Part shown: positions 59,639 to 64,000 of the stretch, piece by piece | How positions within the stretch are numbered: the first letter of the stretch is position 1 | Layout of the letters: each line of letters starts with the position of its first letter | Assembly: GCF_016820445.1 (NCBI RefSeq) | Contig: NZ_JADHDT010000007.1 | Coordinates: 1 to 64,000, forward strand | Origin: Sphingomonas beigongshangi | GTDB lineage: Bacteria > Pseudomonadota > Alphaproteobacteria > Sphingomonadales > Sphingomonadaceae | DNA: 64,000 nucleotides | Reading direction: 5' to 3' | The notes under the pieces: generated by a model | What the model saw: the letters and a program-made list of their open reading frames with translations, nothing else | What the model was told of the DNA's origin: nothing | Databases searched by the model: none | Made by a program: the position numbers and the translations under genes

Positions 59639-60684
59639 GCCACAGCGCGCATCGTGCCACGGCCGACCGCATGCGCCGCGCATACCGACGCGATCAGAAG
59701 CAGCGCGGCGTTCGCCTGATGCGCGACCGCAACGACGATCTGCACGCCGCTGGCCAGCGTCGCGATGCCGAGGATGATCTGCGCCACCACCAGCGCGACG
59801 ACGAGGAAGCCGGCGCGCGATCCCGCCCGCGTCGCCCGGACCGCAAGGACGGTCAGCGCCGCGGCGGCGGCGAAGGCCCACCAGCGGTGGATGAACTGGA
59901 CGACGACGGGATTGTCGACCGCATTGCGCCATTCCGGCGCGAGCATCGGCACGCCGGCCGGGAACAGGCTGTCGCCCATCAGCGGCCAGCTGGCGAAGGC
60001 ATAGCCCGCGTCCAGCCCGGCGGTGAAGGCCCCCCAGCAGATCTGGACGAACAATACTCCCAGCGCGATCGCCCCGACGCGGGTCAGACGGGCGGGGCGG
60101 GCGAGGGGATCGCGGTGCAGCGCGTAAAGGTCGAGCGCCGTCCAGACGATACCCGCCAGGATCGTCAGCGCGGTCAGCAGGTGGACGGCGAGACGCACAT
60201 GGCTGACGTCGGTACGCACCGACAGGCCGCTCGCCACCATCCACCAGCCGATCGCGCCCTGGAATCCGCCGAGCGCGAGTATGGCGACGAGCCGCCAGCC
60301 ATAGCCCGACGGGATGCGCCGAGGCACCGCGAACCACAGCAGCGGCAGCGCGAACGCCATGCCGATCACGCGACCGAGCAGGCGATGGACATATTCCCAG
60401 AAGAAGATCGCCTTGAACCCGGCGAGCGTCATGCCCTGATTGAACGCGGCATATTCCGGAATGCGTTTGTAGCCGTCGAACTCGGCCTGCCATTGTGCCT
60501 GGGTCAGCGGCGGGATGATGCCGCTGATCGGCTTCCACTGGGTGATCGACAGGCCCGACTCGGTCAGCCGCGTGATGCCGCCGACGACGACCATCGCGAC
60601 GATGAGGCCGGCGACGGCGAACAACCAGCGGGAGAGGGCGCGTGGCCGGGCACGCGAGAGGAAGGCGGCGCTTGGCTGCAACAT
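59635..60684 (-). CDS. ctaA: Heme A synthase (COX15/CtaA)
   Basis: Oxidises heme O to heme A for aa3-type cytochrome oxidase. The 349-residue inner-membrane protein has about eight helices and the conserved heme-ligand histidines in WEYVHRLLGR, SHVRLAVHLL, FIHRWWAF and AVAHQANAALLL, plus GGITRLTESGLSITQWKPI near the N-terminus, the type 2 (alphaproteobacterial and mitochondrial) form. Heme O synthase is not in this window. Confidence 0.95.
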   Translation of the reverse strand: MLQPSAAFLSRARPRALSRWLFAVAGLIVAMVVVGGITRLTESGLSITQWKPISGIIPPLTQAQWQAEFDGYKRIPEYAAFNQGMTLAGFKAIFFWEYVHRLLGRVIGMAFALPLLWFAVPRRIPSGYGWRLVAILALGGFQGAIGWWMVASGLSVRTDVSHVRLAVHLLTALTILAGIVWTALDLYALHRDPLARPARLTRVGAIALGVLFVQICWGAFTAGLDAGYAFASWPLMGDSLFPAGVPMLAPEWRNAVDNPVVVQFIHRWWAFAAAAALTVLAVRATRAGSRAGFLVVALVVAQIILGIATLASGVQIVVAVAHQANAALLLIASVCAAHAVGRGTMRAVA

Positions 60685-60744
60685 GCCAGGGCGTTACACC
60701 CTGGCGCATGCCGCGCCAAGCGGATCGTCATCGAGGAGACGCGC

Positions 60745-61635
60745 ATGCTCGGCCTGTTGCTCGCGACGCTCGCGCAAGCGGCGTCGCCCCCTGCGGCGGC
60801 GGCGCCGCAGTCCCCCTTGCCGCCGCTGCATGGCGGCCCCGCCACGATGACCTGCGCGGTCGGTGGCGAGACGTTCAGCGCGTGGCGGCCGACGATGTAC
60901 AGCACGTTCGGCCAGCGCCCCGACGGGCGACCGTACAGCTACCTGCCGTTCCCGCTCCCGCTGCCCGAGTGCCCCGGCAACAGGCTGGTGATGTTCGATA
61001 CCTTCACGCCCGCGGAGACCGCACGGCTGCCGGCGCTGATCGCCGGTTCGGGCTATCGCGATCTGCTGGCGGCGGGCGATACGCCTTATTATCGTGCCTA
61101 CTGGCTCGCGGCGAAGCTGGGCCGGCCGGCGGACGACGTGCTGTGGCTGCTGCTGTGCGCCACTTGGGAGGTGAAGGGCGGCACGCTGTCTCCGTCGGCG
61201 ACGCCGGCGCGCCTGGCCAAGGCGCGTGCCTATCAGGAGGAATTCGTGCGCCTCGCCCGCAAGCTGCCGGCGGATGTGCCGGCGAAGGCGCGCAGCTGGG
61301 TCGATATGCGCGCCGCCAACGCGCTGCGCGAACTCGGACGGTTCGACGCGGCGGAAGCGATGCGGCGTACCGCGCTGGCCGCGACCGGCGACGCCGATCC
61401 GGGTAACGCGGCCTTCCTCGCGAAGATGGGGCCGGTCATCGCACGCCGCGATCCCAGCCTCGAGCCGCTCGACCTCATCCCCGATCCGCAGGCGCGCTTC
61501 GTCTGCGCCACGCCGCCTCCGACGATGAGCGTGGCGGACCGCGCTCGATGCGCCACGCCGCCCCTGTCCGACGACGCGGCCCGGCTCCGCGAGCGGGATG
61601 CGATCGGCAAGGCGGCGCCGAAAGGCAACATGTGA
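60745..61635 (+). CDS. Unknown exported protein
   Basis: A 296-residue protein with a signal peptide (MLGLLLATLAQAASPPAAAA) and a Cys-containing mature part (TMTCAVGGETF, PECPGNRLVMFD). The middle has helix pairs that could be TPR-like (WLAAKLGRPADDVLWLLLCA, LRELGRFDAAEAMRRTALAA). No named family recognised. GAGGAGA precedes the ATG at 60745. It diverges from ctaA. Confidence 0.75.
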   Translation: MLGLLLATLAQAASPPAAAAPQSPLPPLHGGPATMTCAVGGETFSAWRPTMYSTFGQRPDGRPYSYLPFPLPLPECPGNRLVMFDTFTPAETARLPALIAGSGYRDLLAAGDTPYYRAYWLAAKLGRPADDVLWLLLCATWEVKGGTLSPSATPARLAKARAYQEEFVRLARKLPADVPAKARSWVDMRAANALRELGRFDAAEAMRRTALAATGDADPGNAAFLAKMGPVIARRDPSLEPLDLIPDPQARFVCATPPPTMSVADRARCATPPLSDDAARLRERDAIGKAAPKGNM

Positions 61636-61640
61636 TGTTG
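61626..61640. promoter_or_regulatory. Palindrome upstream of merC-zur
   Basis: CAACATGTGATGTTG is a perfect 6+3+6 palindrome that spans the stop of the preceding gene and ends 36 bases before the MerC-like start. It could be an operator, possibly for the adjacent Zur-type regulator. Confidence 0.4.
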
Positions 61641-61676
61641 TAACGCGCCCCCGATGCGCCTAGATGACGACGCGAT

Positions 61677-62063
61677 ATGACGACCACGATTCCCTCGCGC
61701 CGGTGGTGGCCGGGGCTCGATCGCCTCGCGATCGGCCTGTCGGGGCTGTGCGTGGTCCATTGCGTCGCCAGCGCGGTGCTGCTCGCGATGCTGTCCGCGG
61801 CGGGCGCGATGCTTCTCAACCCGATCTTCCACGAGGTCGGGCTCGCGTTTGCGATCCTGCTCGGCGCCTTCGCCCTGGGGCGGGGGATCCTCGATCATGG
61901 CTATGTCATGCCCGCGGCGATGGGTGCGCTCGGCCTCGGCATCATGGCGGGCGCGATGAGCCTGCCGCACGACGCCGGCGGCGGCGCGGAGACGCTGTGG
62001 ACCGTCGTCGGCGTCGGCCTGCTCGCCTTCGGCCACGATCTCAACCGGCGCGCCACCGCCTGA
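61677..62063 (+). CDS. MerC-like membrane protein
   Basis: A 128-residue protein with four hydrophobic helices and the MerC signature LSGLCVVHCVASAVLL near the N-terminus, where Cys and His can bind a metal ion. MerC carries mercury in mer operons, but here there is no merA or merR; the neighbour is a Zur-type regulator, which suggests zinc or another metal. The gene is 40 bases before the regulator. Confidence 0.85.
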   Translation: MTTTIPSRRWWPGLDRLAIGLSGLCVVHCVASAVLLAMLSAAGAMLLNPIFHEVGLAFAILLGAFALGRGILDHGYVMPAAMGALGLGIMAGAMSLPHDAGGGAETLWTVVGVGLLAFGHDLNRRATA

Positions 62064-62103
62064 TCCGCTTGCCCGCGCCCGGGCGGCATCCTAAATCCAG
62101 ATC

Positions 62104-62577
62104 ATGGCGCAGGCGCACAAGCATCACGAACCGCAGGGCGATGAACTGACCGAGGTCGCGCAGGCGACGCTGGAGCGGGCGGGCGAACAGTGGACGCAGA
62201 TGCGCGCCGCCGTGTTCGATGCGCTGGCGGGATTCGCCAAGCCTGCCTCTGCCTACGACCTCGCGGAGGCGGTGTCGCAGGCGCAGGGACGCCGGGTCGC
62301 CGCGAACAGTGTCTACCGCATCCTGGACGTCTTCGTCGCCGCCAACCTGGCGCGCAAGGTTGAGAGCGCCAATGCCTATGTCGCGAACGCGCATCCGGAT
62401 TGCCTGCACGATTGCATCTTCCTGGTATGCGATTCCTGTGGGCAGATCGTGCACCTCGACAATGATCCGTTGACCCAGGGCGTGCGCGAAGCCGCGCAAG
62501 CCGCGGGTTTCAGGGCCGTTCGCCCGGTGGTCGAGGTGCGCGGCGTCTGCGCCGACTGCGCCGCGGCCAAGCATTGA
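62104..62577 (+). CDS. Fur family regulator, Zur-like
   Basis: A 157-residue metal-sensing repressor. The winged helix (WTQMRAAVFDALAGFAKPAS, AANSVYRILDVFVAANLARK) is followed by the dimer and metal-binding domain with AHPDCLHDCIFLVCDSCGQI and a C-terminal VCADCAAAKH, giving the two-CxxC structural zinc site. The sequence is nearer Zur than Fur. Co-location with a MerC-like transporter suggests zinc homeostasis. Confidence 0.88.
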   Translation: MAQAHKHHEPQGDELTEVAQATLERAGEQWTQMRAAVFDALAGFAKPASAYDLAEAVSQAQGRRVAANSVYRILDVFVAANLARKVESANAYVANAHPDCLHDCIFLVCDSCGQIVHLDNDPLTQGVREAAQAAGFRAVRPVVEVRGVCADCAAAKH

Positions 62578-62630
62578 CCAGGATCAGACCGGCAATCGAC
62601 ACCTCGGATCGGAAGGGGTAAGCGGTTCGG

Positions 62631-64000
62631 ATGTCTGACCTTCCCGCCACGCCGTTGCTCGACACCGTCAAGACCCCGGACGACCTGCGCAAGCTCAAGC
62701 CGGAGCAGTTGCGCCAGCTCGCCGACGAGCTGCGCGCCGAGACGATATCGGCCGTAGGCACGACCGGCGGGCACCTGGGTTCGGGGCTGGGCGTCGTCGA
62801 GCTGACCGTGGCGATCCACTATGTCTTCGACACGCCGACCGACCGGCTGATCTGGGACGTCGGCCATCAATGCTATCCGCACAAGATCCTGACCGGACGG
62901 CGCGACCGCATCCGCACGCTGCGCCAGGGCGGCGGCCTGTCCGGTTTCACCAAGCGGACCGAAAGCGAATATGATCCGTTCGGCGCGGCGCACAGCTCGA
63001 CGTCGATTTCCGCGGCGCTCGGCTTCGCGACCGCCAATCGCCTCTCCGGCTCTCCGTCGAAGGCGATCGCGGTGATCGGCGACGGTTCGATGTCCGCGGG
63101 CATGGCCTATGAGGCGATGAACAACGCCGAGGCCGCCGGCAACCGGCTGGTCGTCATCCTGAACGACAACGACATGTCGATCGCGCCGCCGGTCGGGGGG
63201 CTGTCGGCCTATCTGTCACGCATGGTGTCGAGCCGCGAGTTCCTGGGCGTGCGCGAGGTGCTGAAGCGCCTTGCCCGCCGCCTGCCGCGCCCGTTGCACA
63301 AGGCCGCGCGCAAGACCGACGAATATGCCCGCGGCATGACGATGGGCGGCACGTTGTTCGAGGAACTCGGCTTCTACTATGTCGGGCCGATCGACGGCCA
63401 TAATCTCGAGCATCTCATTCCCGTGCTCGAGAATGTGCGCGACGCGGAGGAAGGCCCGATCCTGGTCCATGTCGTCACCAAGAAGGGCAAGGGCTACGCC
63501 CCGGCCGAGGCGGCGGCGGACAAATATCACGGTGTCCAGAAATTCGACGTAATCACCGGCGCGCAGGCGAAGGCGCCTCCTGGCCCTCCCGCCTATCAGA
63601 ATGTGTTCGGCGACCAGCTCGTCAAGGAGGGGCAGCGTGACCCGACGATCGTCGCGATCACCGCGGCGATGCCGTCCGGTACCGGCGTCGACCGGTTCGC
63701 GAAGGCCTTCCCCGATCGGACGTTCGACGTCGGCATCGCCGAGCAGCATGCGGTGACCTTCGCCGCCGGACTTGCCGCGCAGGGAATGCGGCCGTTCTGC
63801 GCCATCTATTCGACCTTCCTGCAGCGGGCCTACGACCAGGTCGTCCACGACGTCGCGATCCAGAACCTGCCCGTGCGCTTCGCGATCGATCGCGCGGGCC
63901 TGGTCGGTGCCGACGGCGCGACGCATGCCGGCAGCTTCGACGTCACCTATCTGGCGACGTTGCCGAATTTCGTCGTGATGGCGGCGGCGGACGAGGCGGA
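62631..64000 (+). CDS. dxs: 1-deoxy-D-xylulose-5-phosphate synthase, 3' end cut
   Basis: Joins pyruvate and glyceraldehyde 3-phosphate in the first step of the MEP isoprenoid pathway, using thiamine diphosphate. The visible 456 residues include [36 protein letters not shown], the thiamine motif [20 protein letters not shown], the [15 protein letters not shown] loop, [11 protein letters not shown] and the second-domain [20 protein letters not shown]. The frame is open to the window edge, so about 180 C-terminal residues are missing here. The ATG at 62631 has only a distant GGAAGG upstream. Confidence 0.97.
   Translation, partial: MSDLPATPLLDTVKTPDDLRKLKPEQLRQLADELRAETISAVGTTGGHLGSGLGVVELTVAIHYVFDTPTDRLIWDVGHQCYPHKILTGRRDRIRTLRQGGGLSGFTKRTESEYDPFGAAHSSTSISAALGFATANRLSGSPSKAIAVIGDGSMSAGMAYEAMNNAEAAGNRLVVILNDNDMSIAPPVGGLSAYLSRMVSSREFLGVREVLKRLARRLPRPLHKAARKTDEYARGMTMGGTLFEELGFYYVGPIDGHNLEHLIPVLENVRDAEEGPILVHVVTKKGKGYAPAEAAADKYHGVQKFDVITGAQAKAPPGPPAYQNVFGDQLVKEGQRDPTIVAITAAMPSGTGVDRFAKAFPDRTFDVGIAEQHAVTFAAGLAAQGMRPFCAIYSTFLQRAYDQVVHDVAIQNLPVRFAIDRAGLVGADGATHAGSFDVTYLATLPNFVVMAAADEA

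Noticed and set aside
61677..62063. Mercury resistance operon
   Set aside because: Only a MerC-like gene is present; there is no merA, merP, merT or merR.

Overview
The window is GC-rich chromosomal DNA from an alphaproteobacterium, most likely a Sphingomonas or close relative. I infer this from the protein families, from lineage-typical extensions on ribosomal proteins S16 and S9, and from a candidate EcfG-type stress promoter. There is no rRNA gene to confirm it. I saw no tRNA or rRNA gene, insertion sequence, prophage, CRISPR array or replication origin. Most of the window is housekeeping chromosome packed in short operons, many with start/stop overlaps (ATGA, TGATG, TAATG, TTGA).

Layout, 1-12.4 kb: a palindromic repeat cluster, superoxide dismutase, aquaporin Z, YciB, ftsY-mtaB, a second repeat cluster, then ffh-rpsP-rimM. 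The usual rpsP-rimM-trmD-rplS order is interrupted by a thioredoxin-reductase-like gene and a vapBC toxin-antitoxin pair, and trmD overlaps vapC by 4 nt. 12.4-19.6 kb: a DUF3649/PepSY/DUF3325 membrane operon, dnaG-rpoD and an Lrp-type regulator. 19.6-22.9 kb: a 1073-residue autotransporter whose passenger begins with a ClpP/crotonase-like domain, the most unusual gene here.

23-28 kb: valine catabolism, with a LysR regulator divergent from mmsA, a lipoprotein, isobutyryl-CoA dehydrogenase and mmsB. 28-34.2 kb: a YqeY-like protein, then carA, a small exported protein, carB and greA. 34.2-37 kb: an APH-like kinase, a DUF4170 protein and a four-gene membrane/stress operon with an EcfG-like promoter. 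37-40.7 kb: enolase, an FtsB-like protein, a hydrophilic protein, and a TetR regulator with three related operator-like palindromes around it and the next gene. 40.7-50.6 kb: GH31 alpha-glucosidase, anmK, a VWA protein, a CocE-type hydrolase, a CHAP hydrolase and a MoxR ATPase. 50.8-56.1 kb: an S9 peptidase, an unknown exported protein and modABC with a short ModC. 56-64 kb: an HWE histidine kinase, rplM-rpsI, ctaA-cutA, an unknown exported protein, a MerC-like protein, a Zur-type regulator and the first two thirds of dxs, cut by the window edge.

Function calls rest on reading the translated sequences and recognising motifs; no database search was run. Start codons were chosen from Shine-Dalgarno sequences, overlaps and family N-termini.
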